A DNA stretch of 53,539 bases from Desulfococcaceae bacterium HSG9 (GTDB taxonomy: Bacteria > Desulfobacterota > Desulfobacteria > Desulfobacterales > JAUCGF01): contig JAUCGF010000003.1 of NCBI GenBank assembly GCA_030378005.1, positions 5,144 through 58,682 of the forward strand. The letters run 5' to 3'. The position numbers and the translations under genes were made by a program. The notes beneath the pieces were generated by a model. The model made no database searches. It saw nothing but the letters and a program-made list of their open reading frames with translations, and was not told where the DNA came from. Shown here piece after piece: positions 27,643-37,160 of the stretch (positions are counted from its first letter, which is position 1; every line of letters begins with the position of its first letter).

Positions 27643-28974
27643 ATGAACACACAAAACACCATGAAAAAAACAGGTGATTTCATTCGGAACTCGGCCACAC
27701 TGAAAATATTCTCCATCGGTGTGCTGGTCTTAATTCTTTTAATTCCGACTTCCATGATCTCATCTTTGATGCGGGAAAGGGAATCAAGGAGATCCTCGGT
27801 GGTTGAAGAAATAAACCAAAAATGGGGCGAAAACCAAACCGTTACGGGTCCGTTTTTTACCGTTCCTTTTAAGTCGTACTATAAAGATAAAAATGAGAAG
27901 CTGAAATTCAACATACGCTATCTGCATATTTTACCTGAAAAGCTGTCAGTTTCCGGGCTGATATTCCCGCAAATCAGATATCGAAGTATTTATGAAGCGG
28001 TTTTATACAACACCCGACTCAAGATAAATGGCAATTTCACAATTCCTGTGCTGAATCAATCCGATATTGACCCGGAAAATGTGCTTTGGGAAAAAGCTGT
28101 GTTTTCGCTTGGTATCACCGACATGCGCGGTATTTTGGACAATATCGTTATCAGCTTTGACGAAAAACAGTATAAAGCCGGCCCGGGGTTAAAAACGACC
28201 GATATCGCCTCATCAGGCGTGCATTGCCTTATCCCTCTGTCACCAACCCAAAAGGAGAGTGCGTTTTCCTTACAGCTCAATCTGAATGGCAGTGAAAATA
28301 TTCAATTTATCCCGGTCGGCGAAACAACGGGTATCAAACTTAAATCTGATTGGCCTTCCCCAAGTTTCAACGGCTCTTTCCTTCCAACGACCAGAGAAAT
28401 AACGGATCTGGGTTTTTCGGCAACATGGAAAATTTTACATTTGAATCGGAATTTCCCGCAATTTTGGGCTGGAAAGCAATATAAGGTCAAAAACGCCGCT
28501 TTCGGTCTGAAACTGCTCATCACGGCTGATATATACCAAAAATCGATCCGGATATCAAAATATGCGCTCATGTTTATCGTCTTCACCTTTGCGGCATTTT
28601 TCTTTTCAGAAATTATCAATAAAAACAGAGTTCATCCCATTCAGTACTTGTTGATTGGGCTTGCCATCATTTTATTTTACGTTCTGCTTCTCGCTCTTTC
28701 GGAGCATATCAATTTTGATTTGGCTTATATTTTGTCGGCATCAGCGATAACGGCCCTGATAACAGGTTATTCTAAAGGCATCCTGAAAAACAATTATTTC
28801 ACATTAACCGTGTTCGGCATATTGATCGTCTTATACGCCTATTTGTACATTGTTCTTCAGCTTGAAGACTATGCTTTGATTATGGGCAGTATCGGGCTGT
28901 TGATTGTATTGAGTACGGTAATGTACATAACCAGAAAAATAGACTGGTATTCCTTAGAAAAGGATCAAAATTAA
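27643..28974 (+). CDS. creD: CreD-like inner membrane protein
   Basis: A 443-aa inner membrane protein of the CreD (COG4452) family. It has an N-terminal membrane helix (IFSIGVLVLILLIPTSMI) followed directly by the basic RERESRRSSVVEEI. A large periplasmic beta-rich domain includes the family motif TGPFFTVPF, and the C-terminus has five or six helices with FSEIINKNRVHPIQYLLIGLAI in two blocks. In Enterobacteria CreD belongs to the CreBC regulon and affects envelope integrity, but no creBC is present here. An AAAAGAAACG precedes the ATG. Confidence 0.88.
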   Translation: MNTQNTMKKTGDFIRNSATLKIFSIGVLVLILLIPTSMISSLMRERESRRSSVVEEINQKWGENQTVTGPFFTVPFKSYYKDKNEKLKFNIRYLHILPEKLSVSGLIFPQIRYRSIYEAVLYNTRLKINGNFTIPVLNQSDIDPENVLWEKAVFSLGITDMRGILDNIVISFDEKQYKAGPGLKTTDIASSGVHCLIPLSPTQKESAFSLQLNLNGSENIQFIPVGETTGIKLKSDWPSPSFNGSFLPTTREITDLGFSATWKILHLNRNFPQFWAGKQYKVKNAAFGLKLLITADIYQKSIRISKYALMFIVFTFAAFFFSEIINKNRVHPIQYLLIGLAIILFYVLLLALSEHINFDLAYILSASAITALITGYSKGILKNNYFTLTVFGILIVLYAYLYIVLQLEDYALIMGSIGLLIVLSTVMYITRKIDWYSLEKDQN

Positions 28975-29234
28975 CCCGGTCTGAGATAAAATCGGTTACA
29001 CTTTCGGGCGCACCTAATATTTGGAAAAATCACAATAAGATCAGTATATGCAACAATGTAGCATTTTTTAAAGACGCCCTTGCATAATATTTATTTTTCT
29101 GTTACATGCTCTGTTACACTTATTTTCTGAACATAAATATTATAAATTAATCACTGATAGCGGAGTCCAAGCTTCAGCTTGCGAGCGCTATCTGAAAAAC
29201 TGAAATCGGAATACTATACACCAAGGCAACTTTT
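28975..29234. other. Intergenic leader of the six-gene ligase/channel unit
   Basis: An AT-rich 260-bp gap. A hairpin-forming stretch (GATAGCG at about 29155 and CGCTATC ending near 29193) sits about 40 bp before the peptidase start. No promoter was assigned with confidence. Confidence 0.4.
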
Positions 29235-30335
29235 GTGGAAAAACAATATTTAAATCTTTTTAAGAAACTGATTCGTCTGAAAACGACGCATGATCCGGAA
29301 AACCGGAAAGAACATGATCATTGCCGCGAGCTGCTCATTGCTGAAGCGGATAAGCGCGGTCTGAATACCAAAATCATTCCATCTGAACCGTATCCTTCGC
29401 TTCTGATGGGTACGGATGTTGACCGGACAGACCCGCCTTTGCTTTTGTCGGCTCATCTTGATGTCGTTCCGGGCGGCAAAGAAATGTTCGAGCCAAAAAT
29501 CGAAGGCGATAAACTGATCGGTCGCGGTGCAAGCGACATGAAATTCGCCATCCCGGTTTTTTTTAATGTTTTGGACCGCTTGAAGACCGGTAAGCGGAAG
29601 ATACTGCTGGCATTTACTTTTGATGAAGAAATCGGTGGTCAGCACGGTATGCGCTATTTGCTGGAAGATGCAGGCCTCAGACCGAAAGTCGGTTTTATAC
29701 CGGATGGCGGGGATAATTTTTGTATTGTGGCTTATGAAAAAGGGGTTTTCATGTTCAGGGTCAAAACTTACGGGAAAGCGACCCATATTTCCAGACCCTG
29801 GTTAGGCAAAAATGCAATCGACGAAATGCTGTCCATCTATTCGGATTTGCGTAATGAATTTCCCGTGGTAAATTCTGCGAAACAATGGACTCAAACCCTG
29901 TCGATGAGCAAAATAAAGGCCGGTGATGCAGTCAATAAAGTGCCGGATTTATGTGAAGCTTCTTTTGATCTGCGTTTTGTGGAAGGCCGCACCAAAGAAG
30001 AAATCATAGATTTGATAACACAAATTATCGGAAACAGGGGAGATATGAAATCATTGGTCGTCGGGGATAACTTCTTTTTAGACCCGGACAATTATTTCTG
30101 CAAATTGTTTCAGGAAACCGTCCGGCGCCACCTTTCCTCGCCATTGCCGATTTATCAGAGTGAAGGAGCTTCGGACGCCCGTTTTTTTACCAAACACGCG
30201 ATTCCGGTAATCATTACCAAACCGCGTTGCAAAGGGCATCACTCCGAATACGAATGGATTGATCTGCAAAGCCTTGAACCCTACACGGATATTTTGTTTG
30301 ATTTTGCTAAACGAGTAATTGCCGAGGAAGAATAG
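29235..30335 (+). CDS. M20-family metallopeptidase (ArgE/DapE type)
   Basis: A 366-aa di-zinc amidohydrolase. Zinc-ligand motifs are LLLSAHLDVVPG, GRGASDMK, FTFDEEIGGQHGMR (catalytic Glu followed by metal Glu), a Gly-rich dimerisation domain and the C-terminal KHAIPVIITKPRCKGHHSEYEW carrying the last His. It hydrolyses an amide or peptide bond next to a free carboxylate. The GTG start at 29235 is supported by AAGG 8 nt upstream. It is first in a same-strand series with an ATP-grasp-like ligase and two carboxylate-amine ligases. It may therefore trim or recycle their product. Confidence 0.88.
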   Translation: MEKQYLNLFKKLIRLKTTHDPENRKEHDHCRELLIAEADKRGLNTKIIPSEPYPSLLMGTDVDRTDPPLLLSAHLDVVPGGKEMFEPKIEGDKLIGRGASDMKFAIPVFFNVLDRLKTGKRKILLAFTFDEEIGGQHGMRYLLEDAGLRPKVGFIPDGGDNFCIVAYEKGVFMFRVKTYGKATHISRPWLGKNAIDEMLSIYSDLRNEFPVVNSAKQWTQTLSMSKIKAGDAVNKVPDLCEASFDLRFVEGRTKEEIIDLITQIIGNRGDMKSLVVGDNFFLDPDNYFCKLFQETVRRHLSSPLPIYQSEGASDARFFTKHAIPVIITKPRCKGHHSEYEWIDLQSLEPYTDILFDFAKRVIAEEE

Positions 30336-30375
30336 CCTCCGCAAAAACTGTATAAGGAGAATAAGGAGATTTTTT

Positions 30376-31971
30376 ATGAACAACCCGAACACCTTGCCTG
30401 ATCTGGATCAAACCCTTGACGAACTGGAAAAGGTGGAAAAATCGTATGACGAGGGACAGCGCATAGCTCAAACAAAGCGCGCCCTGGACATCAATGAGAA
30501 AATTGCCGGAAACAGGCAAGTTATTGAAAGCTATTATAAGGCTCTTGCCGAGGAAGAGCTGTTTGTGGAAATCTATGGCCACGGCGAGTATCCCTGGGCT
30601 TTGCCGGTTCATTTGCCGCCCTATTTAATTGAAATCCTCCTGGCCTCGGCACGGGTTATGCTTGCACAGGTAAGGCAACAGCTTCACTCCAAAGGCCCTG
30701 ATTATCTGCTCCGGCGTATGCCGGACGGATGGCTTACAGACGAAATGGCTGAAATTTTGCATCGCTACTTTCAGACATTTGAACCTGACCTCGCCTTTGA
30801 CGTGCTGGTATATGGCGCTAACTCTGAAAGAGGGATGACATTTAATGAATTTAAAGCTTCCGGCGATCATTTGTATGCCAAAATGTTGGAAGCGCAAAGT
30901 GTGGACACATACTACGGCTGGATGCGCAAGTGTATTCAATTGGCTCGCCAATCAGGGGCTTTCGATGATGCCGTATTTACGATGTTGACATCCGATGACC
31001 GCCCGTTCACCGACAGTGAACTGGATGCTCATGTTCTTGAAACCTACATGGACGGTCTGGCTGATAAGCAGGGTGGCCTTTTATTTTTGGAGATTGACCC
31101 TGAAAATCAGCCCAGCTTCAAAAACCTGGCGTTGACGAAATCGTTTTTAAGCGCAGAAAATATGGAGCGGGAAATCTTGATTCTCGATCCCCAGGATCTG
31201 CATTTTCAAAATGGACAACTGTATTACCGTCATGAAGGCCAGACAGGGCCGCTTGATAAAGTGATTTCGCGAATCGTTTATGCTGACCTGGAAAAGTATA
31301 TTAAAAAAATGGAGGCCGCTCAAAAGTCCGATGTTATCAAACAATTGCAGAAGATTTACGCGACACCTTCTTTATGGCCTGACCTGTCAAAGCACTTGGC
31401 CGGTTTCTATTTAATCGACAAAAGCTCGCTCACCGACCTGGCCCTGTTAAATCGGGTCGGTGTTGCGCCGAAAACCTGGACCATTTCAGACAGCCACATT
31501 GCGGCGTACCGTAAAGAACCGGACTTGCTAAACCAGATGGCAATCAAACCGCTTCACGGAATGAGTTCCAAAGGCGTGATGGTAACCCCTGGACTTGCAG
31601 ATCTTGAGAAATCTTATGCCCAAGAAACCACTTTGGGGCAGGAACTGTTGTGGGCTACGCCGGTCATGCCGAATATTAACCGGGAACTGACCGATCCCGA
31701 TGCAATGGCCGGTATCTGTTCCGAAACTCGATTACAATTGCATGCCGGCACGTTAGTCGCACCATCGTCACCGCACCAGGCCAGATGCATCATGGCAATC
31801 AGTCGCTCCCATTATACGAGTAAAGACCCGGGCCGTAAGATAAAAGACGACAATGAGGGACGAGGCTGGTTTTCAAATATGGGCGCTATATTGGCAGTGA
31901 AAAAGGAACTGGGTATTATCGGCAAGCGTGACGCGGGTCTGGGCATGAGTCCGATATGCTGGACCATATAA
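30376..31971 (+). CDS. ATP-grasp-like ligase (glutathionylspermidine synthase-like layout)
   Basis: A 531-aa protein starting at the ATG at 30376, with AAGGAG 6 nt upstream. Its order of segments resembles amide ligases with a pre-ATP-grasp domain: LLFLEIDPENQ, then LYYRHEGQTGPLDKVISRIVYAD, then LIDKSSLTDLALLNRVG. These are followed by an ATP-lysine motif MAIKPLHGMSSKGVMV and a distal ETRLQLHAGTLVAPS region with a possible metal site. The N-terminal 200 residues (LPVHLPPYLIEILLASARVM) are helical and unassigned. I infer ligation of an amine to a carboxylate. The assignment rests on motif order seen by eye and needs structure-based comparison. Confidence 0.6.
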   Translation: MNNPNTLPDLDQTLDELEKVEKSYDEGQRIAQTKRALDINEKIAGNRQVIESYYKALAEEELFVEIYGHGEYPWALPVHLPPYLIEILLASARVMLAQVRQQLHSKGPDYLLRRMPDGWLTDEMAEILHRYFQTFEPDLAFDVLVYGANSERGMTFNEFKASGDHLYAKMLEAQSVDTYYGWMRKCIQLARQSGAFDDAVFTMLTSDDRPFTDSELDAHVLETYMDGLADKQGGLLFLEIDPENQPSFKNLALTKSFLSAENMEREILILDPQDLHFQNGQLYYRHEGQTGPLDKVISRIVYADLEKYIKKMEAAQKSDVIKQLQKIYATPSLWPDLSKHLAGFYLIDKSSLTDLALLNRVGVAPKTWTISDSHIAAYRKEPDLLNQMAIKPLHGMSSKGVMVTPGLADLEKSYAQETTLGQELLWATPVMPNINRELTDPDAMAGICSETRLQLHAGTLVAPSSPHQARCIMAISRSHYTSKDPGRKIKDDNEGRGWFSNMGAILAVKKELGIIGKRDAGLGMSPICWTI

Positions 31972-32091
31972 GGGATTTCCCTTTAATGACAGATTTCGTT
32001 TCTCTACATCCACCTTGTATTATGGGTAGTTTATTTATTGGAATAAGAAAACCGTCTAATCGTTAACTTATATTAAAGGGGGCAGCTTGCT

Positions 32092-32643
32092 ATGAACCTT
32101 AGCTTTAAACAACGACAAGCCCTTGACGGCCTGTTGCATACAAATGGCTACACTGATTATAAGTGGATTGATCCGCATAAAATTATCGTTTCCCAGTGGG
32201 TGCGTATGAAATGTATGTTCGGTTGCGGTGAATATGGCCGCGGTGCCACCTGCCCGCCTAACACGCCGTCAGTAGCGGACTGCCGACAATTTTTCTCTGA
32301 ATACAGTGACGCTGTCATTCTTCATTTTGAAGGTAAGATGGATAAACCCGAAGATCGTCATGCCTGGTCTGGTAAAATCAACGCCAAGCTGGTCAAGTTG
32401 GAACGTGAAATCTTTTTGGCCGGTTATGAAAAGGCTTTTTTGCTTTTCATGGATTCGTGCTGTTTCTGCAAGGATTGCACCGGCAGTCGAGAGACATGTG
32501 ACCAGCCGCGTATGGCCCGGCCGGCACCGGAAGCGATGGCTGTGGATGTTTTTTCAACTGTGCGCCAATTCGATTTTAATATTAACGTACGCACCGAATA
32601 CGATCAGAAGATGGACCGTTATTCGTTTTTAATGGTGGCATAA
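32092..32643 (+). CDS. DUF2284 Cys-rich metal-binding protein
   Basis: A 183-aa protein with the DUF2284 layout: [19 protein letters not shown] near residues 45-63, a central CCFCKDC and a CDQPRMARP block. The regularly placed cysteines suggest an iron-sulfur cluster or zinc site. The function is not established. GGGGGCAG precedes the ATG. It sits 23 bp before the first GCS2 gene and shares its strand and operon. Confidence 0.85.
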   Translation: MNLSFKQRQALDGLLHTNGYTDYKWIDPHKIIVSQWVRMKCMFGCGEYGRGATCPPNTPSVADCRQFFSEYSDAVILHFEGKMDKPEDRHAWSGKINAKLVKLEREIFLAGYEKAFLLFMDSCCFCKDCTGSRETCDQPRMARPAPEAMAVDVFSTVRQFDFNINVRTEYDQKMDRYSFLMVA

Positions 32644-32666
32644 TAAACTTAACGAAAGGAGGAAGT

Positions 32667-33782
32667 ATGTATCATCCCAGCTTTACCATCGGGATCAAAG
32701 AAGAATATCAATTGATCGATCCCGAAAGCCTTGAATTAGTCGGTTATGTGACTCAATTGATGGCACGCAACAAGATAGTGGTGCAAGAGCGCCATTCGGA
32801 TGTCAATTTTGCAAAACATGTGGAAAAAGCCGCCCTTGAAGCGGACACCCACGCTTCCGCCGATATCAAGGAAGCGTGCGAACGTTTGCTGCGTTTGCGC
32901 GGCGCATTGTTGGAACTGGCCGACGCTCACAACTTTAAATTGGCCGCAGCCGGAACGCATCCCTTCAGCAGTTGGGAAAAAGCTTCTCTGCTGGGGCGCT
33001 ACCGAACTGTGGCTGACGATGTCCAGATGATTGCACGGCGCATGCTGGCTTTCGGCTTGCACGTTTATATCGGAGTGGAAGACCGCGAACTGGCCGTTGA
33101 TGTGATGAACACCATGCGTTATCTCTTGCCTCACATCCTGAGCCTTGCTACCAGTTCACCTTTCTGGAGCGGCCGCAATACGGGTCTTAAAACCTATCGC
33201 ACCGTACTTATGGATGCTTTGCCCCGCACAGGCATTCCCGGACAGTTCAACGGATACCGGGAATACCGCAGCTATGTCGATACTCTGATACGCACCAACA
33301 GCATTCCAGACAGCGGCCGTATATGGTACGACATCCTGCCTCATGATCGTTTCCCGGCATTGGTGATACGCATCTGTGATATGTTGCCGAATTACAGAGA
33401 TATTCTGGCTGTCACGGCTTTGCTCCAAGCCACGGCGGCATGGATGGTCGATTTGCGCCAACGCAATATGTCATTTCGTATCTATGAACGCACTCTGATC
33501 GGAGAGAACAAGTGGCGTGCTGTGCGTTACGGCCTTGACGGCAATATGATCGATTTCGGCATTGAGCAAGAGGTCCCCACCCGCGATCTCATCCGGGAAT
33601 TGCTGGACCTGGTTGCGCCCATGGCGAAAAGGCTGAATTGTGAAGATGAAATTGCCCACGTCAATACAATTCTGGAACGCGGTACCAACGCCGATCAGCA
33701 ACTGCGTGTATGGCGCGAAGCTGATGAAGATTATAACGCCGTAGTTGATTTTATTATAAAAGAAACGGAGGATATCTCATGA
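32667..33782 (+). CDS. GCS2-type carboxylate-amine ligase homologue, probably inactive
   Basis: A 371-aa member of the glutamate-cysteine ligase family 2 (YbdK-like). It is colinear with the next gene throughout, so the pair arose by tandem duplication. Several residues that are conserved in the partner are lost: the first Glu of GIEEEY is Lys11, the His of HVHVG is Tyr134, the Arg before PHH is Leu224, and the Glu of TLEFRICD is Val233. The Glu of VELGT is kept as Glu58. Two lost Glu residues correspond to metal-binding positions in the family, so it is likely a non-catalytic partner. GGAGG lies 6 nt before the ATG. Its stop overlaps the next start by 4 bp. Confidence 0.85.
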   Translation: MYHPSFTIGIKEEYQLIDPESLELVGYVTQLMARNKIVVQERHSDVNFAKHVEKAALEADTHASADIKEACERLLRLRGALLELADAHNFKLAAAGTHPFSSWEKASLLGRYRTVADDVQMIARRMLAFGLHVYIGVEDRELAVDVMNTMRYLLPHILSLATSSPFWSGRNTGLKTYRTVLMDALPRTGIPGQFNGYREYRSYVDTLIRTNSIPDSGRIWYDILPHDRFPALVIRICDMLPNYRDILAVTALLQATAAWMVDLRQRNMSFRIYERTLIGENKWRAVRYGLDGNMIDFGIEQEVPTRDLIRELLDLVAPMAKRLNCEDEIAHVNTILERGTNADQQLRVWREADEDYNAVVDFIIKETEDIS

Positions 33783-34894
33783 TTAAGCGCCCCGCCCTTT
33801 CAATCGGTATAGAGGAAGAATACCAGATTATCGATCCGGAAACCCGCGAGCTACGGTCTTATATCACCCAATTTGTCGAAGATGGCAAGATGGTGATGGT
33901 TGAATATGAAATCATGCCGGAACTCCACCAATCCCAGGTGGAACTTGGCACACCGGTTTGTGAAAACATTGCCCAGGCCAAAGAAGAGTTGTTCAAACAG
34001 CGTACCTTTATATGTGGCTTGGCCGAAAGCAAAGGGCTTAAAATCGTAGCCGCCTCCACGCACCCGTTCAGCAAATGGATCGACCAGCAAGTAACGCCTT
34101 TTACACGCTACCTCGGTGTGCTGGAAGAAATGCAGTTGCTGGCCCAGCGCCTGCTGATTTTCGGCATGCACGTCCATGTCGGTGTGGAAGACCGCGACCT
34201 GGCCATTGATGCCATGAACGTATCCCGCTATATGCTGCCCCACTTTCTGGCTCTCAGTACAAGCAGCCCCTTCTGGAATGGACGCAAGACCGGCCTGAAA
34301 AGTTACCGTGCCAATATCTTCCAGGATTTCCCGCGCTCCGGTACTTCGGATATTTATCGCACACCGGCCGACTACGACGCCCTGATTCAAACAATGGTCA
34401 ATACCGGCTGCATCCCTAACGCAAGTAAAATCTGGTGGGATGCACGTCCCCACCACCAATACCCTACTTTAGAATTTCGTATATGCGATATTCCCACACG
34501 TCCGTGCGATGCCATCGCCCTGGCCGCACTATTCCAGGCCATCGTGCTATGGCTGTGGAAATTACGCCGTAGAAATATCACTTTTCGGGTCTATCGCCGC
34601 GAATTGATCGAAGAAAATCGCTGGCGTGCGGCGCGTTACGGTCTGGACGGTAAGATGATCGACTTCGGTAAATCGGAAGAACTGCCGGCCCACATGCTTA
34701 TCCGTGAGCTGCTCGACCTGGTGGCTGAAGAAATTGATGAGTTAGGTACCGCAGAATACATCAAACCGATTGAGAGTATATTAGCCCACGGCACCAGCGC
34801 CGACCGCCAGTTACAAATCTACGACAAAACCGATGGCGATTTTAATGCGGTGGTGGATCATCTGATCGCCGAGACGAAAGAAGGCTTATCGTAA
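33779..34894 (+). CDS. GCS2-type carboxylate-amine ligase (YbdK-like)
   Basis: A 371-aa ligase that would join the carboxylate of an acidic amino acid to an amine using ATP. All family motifs are intact: [16 protein letters not shown] (Glu12-14), QVELGTP (Glu55), [19 protein letters not shown] (His131, His133), [19 protein letters not shown] (Glu232) and [17 protein letters not shown]. Length is typical for YbdK. The true substrate is unknown, since YbdK has only weak glutamate-cysteine ligase activity. Translation is coupled to the degenerate paralogue by ATGA overlap, which suggests a heteromeric enzyme. Confidence 0.9.
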   Translation: MIKRPALSIGIEEEYQIIDPETRELRSYITQFVEDGKMVMVEYEIMPELHQSQVELGTPVCENIAQAKEELFKQRTFICGLAESKGLKIVAASTHPFSKWIDQQVTPFTRYLGVLEEMQLLAQRLLIFGMHVHVGVEDRDLAIDAMNVSRYMLPHFLALSTSSPFWNGRKTGLKSYRANIFQDFPRSGTSDIYRTPADYDALIQTMVNTGCIPNASKIWWDARPHHQYPTLEFRICDIPTRPCDAIALAALFQAIVLWLWKLRRRNITFRVYRRELIEENRWRAARYGLDGKMIDFGKSEELPAHMLIRELLDLVAEEIDELGTAEYIKPIESILAHGTSADRQLQIYDKTDGDFNAVVDHLIAETKEGLS

Positions 34895-34909
34895 CCGGAA
34901 TGTACGGAG

Positions 34910-36001
34910 ATGATTAAAAATACCGGCATAAATATATTTTTACTTGTAAACCTGTTTATCTTCACAGTTCCGTATAAAATTCAGGCGCAGGTTGAAACTC
35001 CCAAAGAAAAGATTTTGACGGTCGGAACATTTGAAGCTGCGCCATTTTCTTTTAAGGCCAAAGACGGCAGGTGGACCGGTATCAGCATTGAGTTATGGGA
35101 AAATATCGCTAAGGAAATCGGTCTGAAATATGAATATGAAGAACGCACCGTGAAAGGCTTGCTCAATGGCGTAACTGACGAATCATTAGATGCCGTAGTC
35201 ACCGCCCTCACCCTTACCACCGAGCGTGAAAAACTGTTTGATTTTACGCATTCGTTTTACAACACAGGCTTGGGGATTGCTGTGGATGCAAAAAAAGGTA
35301 GCCTCTGGAAAGCTGTGATCAAAAAAGTTTTATCGGCCGAATTCCTGCGGATCATCGGAATGCTTATCGGAGGCTTGGTTATTGTAGGCGTTTTTATATG
35401 GCTATTTGAAAGAAAAAACAATAAGGAACATTTCGGAGGAGATGCAAAAAAAGGTATAGGAGATGGCATCTGGTGGTCATTGGTTACAATGACAACCGTC
35501 GGCTATGGAGACAAAGTCCCTCAAAGCTTTGCCGGCCGCCTCGTTGCAACGATATGGATTTTTACCGGCGTTATTCTGGTGTCGGTATTCATTGCAACGA
35601 TAACTTCATCCCTGACGGTTTCTCAACTCGAATATGCGATTGCCGGCCCGGAAGACCTGCATAACACTGTCGTCGGAACTGTTCGACATACCACCAGTGA
35701 AATTTACCTGAAAGCAAATCGTATCGCATATATTCCTTTGGATACGGCATCCGAAGGTCTAAAAGCTGTTAAAGATGGCGCAATAAACGCCATGGTATAT
35801 GATGCACCGTTGCTGCATTATTTTGCCAACAAAGACTACAAAGGAAAAATAAAAGTACTTCCTAATATCTTCAGCAGGCAGGATTACGGTATTGCCCTAC
35901 CAGATGGTAGCCCCCTTCGTGAACCTGTCAACAGATTATTACTGAAACGGATTCATGCGCCGGAGTGGCAGGATTTGCTTTATAAGTACCTTGGAACATA
36001 A
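34910..36001 (+). CDS. GluR0-type ligand-gated potassium channel
   Basis: A 363-aa prokaryotic ionotropic-receptor-like channel. It has a signal peptide (residues 1-26), S1 half of a SBP_bac_3 ligand domain (about 33-125, with DAVVTALTLTTEREKLFDFT), membrane helix M1 (about 143-166), and a pore loop with the potassium filter TVGYGD at 196-201. M2 (about 210-238, ending TSSLTVSQL) and the S2 half (DLHNTVVGTVRHTTSEIYL onwards) complete it. This matches the plan of Synechocystis GluR0, which opens on glutamate. It lies 15 bp after the ligase gene. The Shine-Dalgarno GGAG touches the ATG, an unusually short spacing. Confidence 0.9.
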   Translation: MIKNTGINIFLLVNLFIFTVPYKIQAQVETPKEKILTVGTFEAAPFSFKAKDGRWTGISIELWENIAKEIGLKYEYEERTVKGLLNGVTDESLDAVVTALTLTTEREKLFDFTHSFYNTGLGIAVDAKKGSLWKAVIKKVLSAEFLRIIGMLIGGLVIVGVFIWLFERKNNKEHFGGDAKKGIGDGIWWSLVTMTTVGYGDKVPQSFAGRLVATIWIFTGVILVSVFIATITSSLTVSQLEYAIAGPEDLHNTVVGTVRHTTSEIYLKANRIAYIPLDTASEGLKAVKDGAINAMVYDAPLLHYFANKDYKGKIKVLPNIFSRQDYGIALPDGSPLREPVNRLLLKRIHAPEWQDLLYKYLGT

Positions 36002-36034
36002 ATATAAATGTTTCGGCCTGTTAAGATGTATGTA

Positions 36035-36132
36035 AAATCAACAGCGATTTCCACGGTTTTTAAAATAGCCGCCGGAACTATGCAGGAGGTGTGGCTATCG
36101 CACTTCTGGGCTAATGCAAACCACTTTCGGCA
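36035..36132 (-). pseudogene. Remnant of a Cys-rich protein like that at 42024-42389
   Basis: Read on the minus strand after a TAG, this stretch encodes WFALAQKCDSHTSCIVPAAI and then LKTVEIAV. It matches YAAAQQCGCHASCIIPAAILKTAEIAM of the intact protein encoded at 42024-42389. Two cysteines of the CGCHASC motif are kept and one is changed. There is no start codon and no continuation at either end. It lies between the convergent channel and SMC-head genes. Confidence 0.65.
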
Positions 36133-36166
36133 CTATGTGAAGGATCGAGAAATTAACTGACAGATT

Positions 36167-37159
36167 CTAACAACATTTATACAGCTTTAGCAAGCGCTCA
36201 TCCATTACAAAGTAAAACTTCATAAAAGATGACCCGTCAAAACGGGTACGTACGCCATGCAGAGTGTCGGCCAGATCGATTGTACTTCTCAAGTGCGTAA
36301 TCATGATCAGTTGTTTATCCGACGCCACATCTTTGAGAAAAGCCTGCATTGATTTGTGGTTGATGTAATCCAGGGCCGGTTCGACTTCATCCAGAAGATA
36401 AAGCGGGCTTTGCAGTTGATGAAAAAGAGCCAGTTTTAAAGCCAGGCTGGTGATCGCTTTTTCACCGCCGGACAGTTGATGAGCCCGTCGCACACGGTTG
36501 CCCGGAAGAGTGATTTCAAGATCGAACTCGTTTTCAGAGTTTAGCGCATTCAAATCAAAGCGCACTTCTGACAGAGGCGATAAATACGACATATAACGGG
36601 TAAAAAGGGGCGCGACGACCTCCTCAAGAGATTGGCAAAAATCGGTTTTATCTTCCGGGGCGGATGTGAGGCCTAAAAACGATTGGATAATATGAAAGCG
36701 TTCTTTAGGATTGACAAGCAGAATATCGTTTATCTGTTCCTGGCGAATGATCGTTTTCAGGGTTTGTCTCATACGAAGCGCCTTGAGCTGCTCTTCGTAT
36801 GCTTGCCGATCAATGCGTTCGTTTTGAAAGAGGTAGCGGCTTTGGCCATCTCTTGTCATTTCCCGTGCAAACTGAAATGCGGGAGTGTCGTCACTTTCTT
36901 CCTTCTTGAAGTTGAGTTCGACCCGGATTGATTCAGCTGGCGGATGCCCATTGCTGCCGGCGAAAAACAGCTCCCGACGATCATAACAGCGAATTCGTTC
37001 AAGGCTGTTTTCACCCAACACCCAGACAATGGCATCCAGTATGTTTGATTTTCCGACACCGTTATTGCCGATAATGACACTGATGCCGGATTTAAAACTC
37101 ATATCTGTATTTTCCGAAAAGGATTTAAACCCTTGGATAGTGACATCTTCCAGATACAT
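36167..37159 (-). CDS. Head-only SMC-family ATPase
   Basis: A 330-aa ABC/SMC-class ATPase. The N-lobe has IQGFKSFSENTDMSFKSGIS, Walker A GNNGVGKS (31-38) and an SMC-like Q region (RQEQINDILLVNPKERFHIIQS in two blocks). The C-lobe has the signature LSGGEKA (229-235), Walker B LYLLDEVEPALD (253-264) and the LIMITHLRSTIDLAD switch region. Between the lobes are only about 30-40 residues, where true SMC proteins have some 800 residues of coiled coil and hinge. All nucleotide-binding motifs are intact, so this is not a simple deletion derivative. GGAG lies 8 nt before the ATG, inside the end of the selenothioredoxin gene, from which it is separated by one base. Confidence 0.9.
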   Translation of the reverse strand: MYLEDVTIQGFKSFSENTDMSFKSGISVIIGNNGVGKSNILDAIVWVLGENSLERIRCYDRRELFFAGSNGHPPAESIRVELNFKKEESDDTPAFQFAREMTRDGQSRYLFQNERIDRQAYEEQLKALRMRQTLKTIIRQEQINDILLVNPKERFHIIQSFLGLTSAPEDKTDFCQSLEEVVAPLFTRYMSYLSPLSEVRFDLNALNSENEFDLEITLPGNRVRRAHQLSGGEKAITSLALKLALFHQLQSPLYLLDEVEPALDYINHKSMQAFLKDVASDKQLIMITHLRSTIDLADTLHGVRTRFDGSSFMKFYFVMDERLLKLYKCC

Positions 37160-37160
37160 G

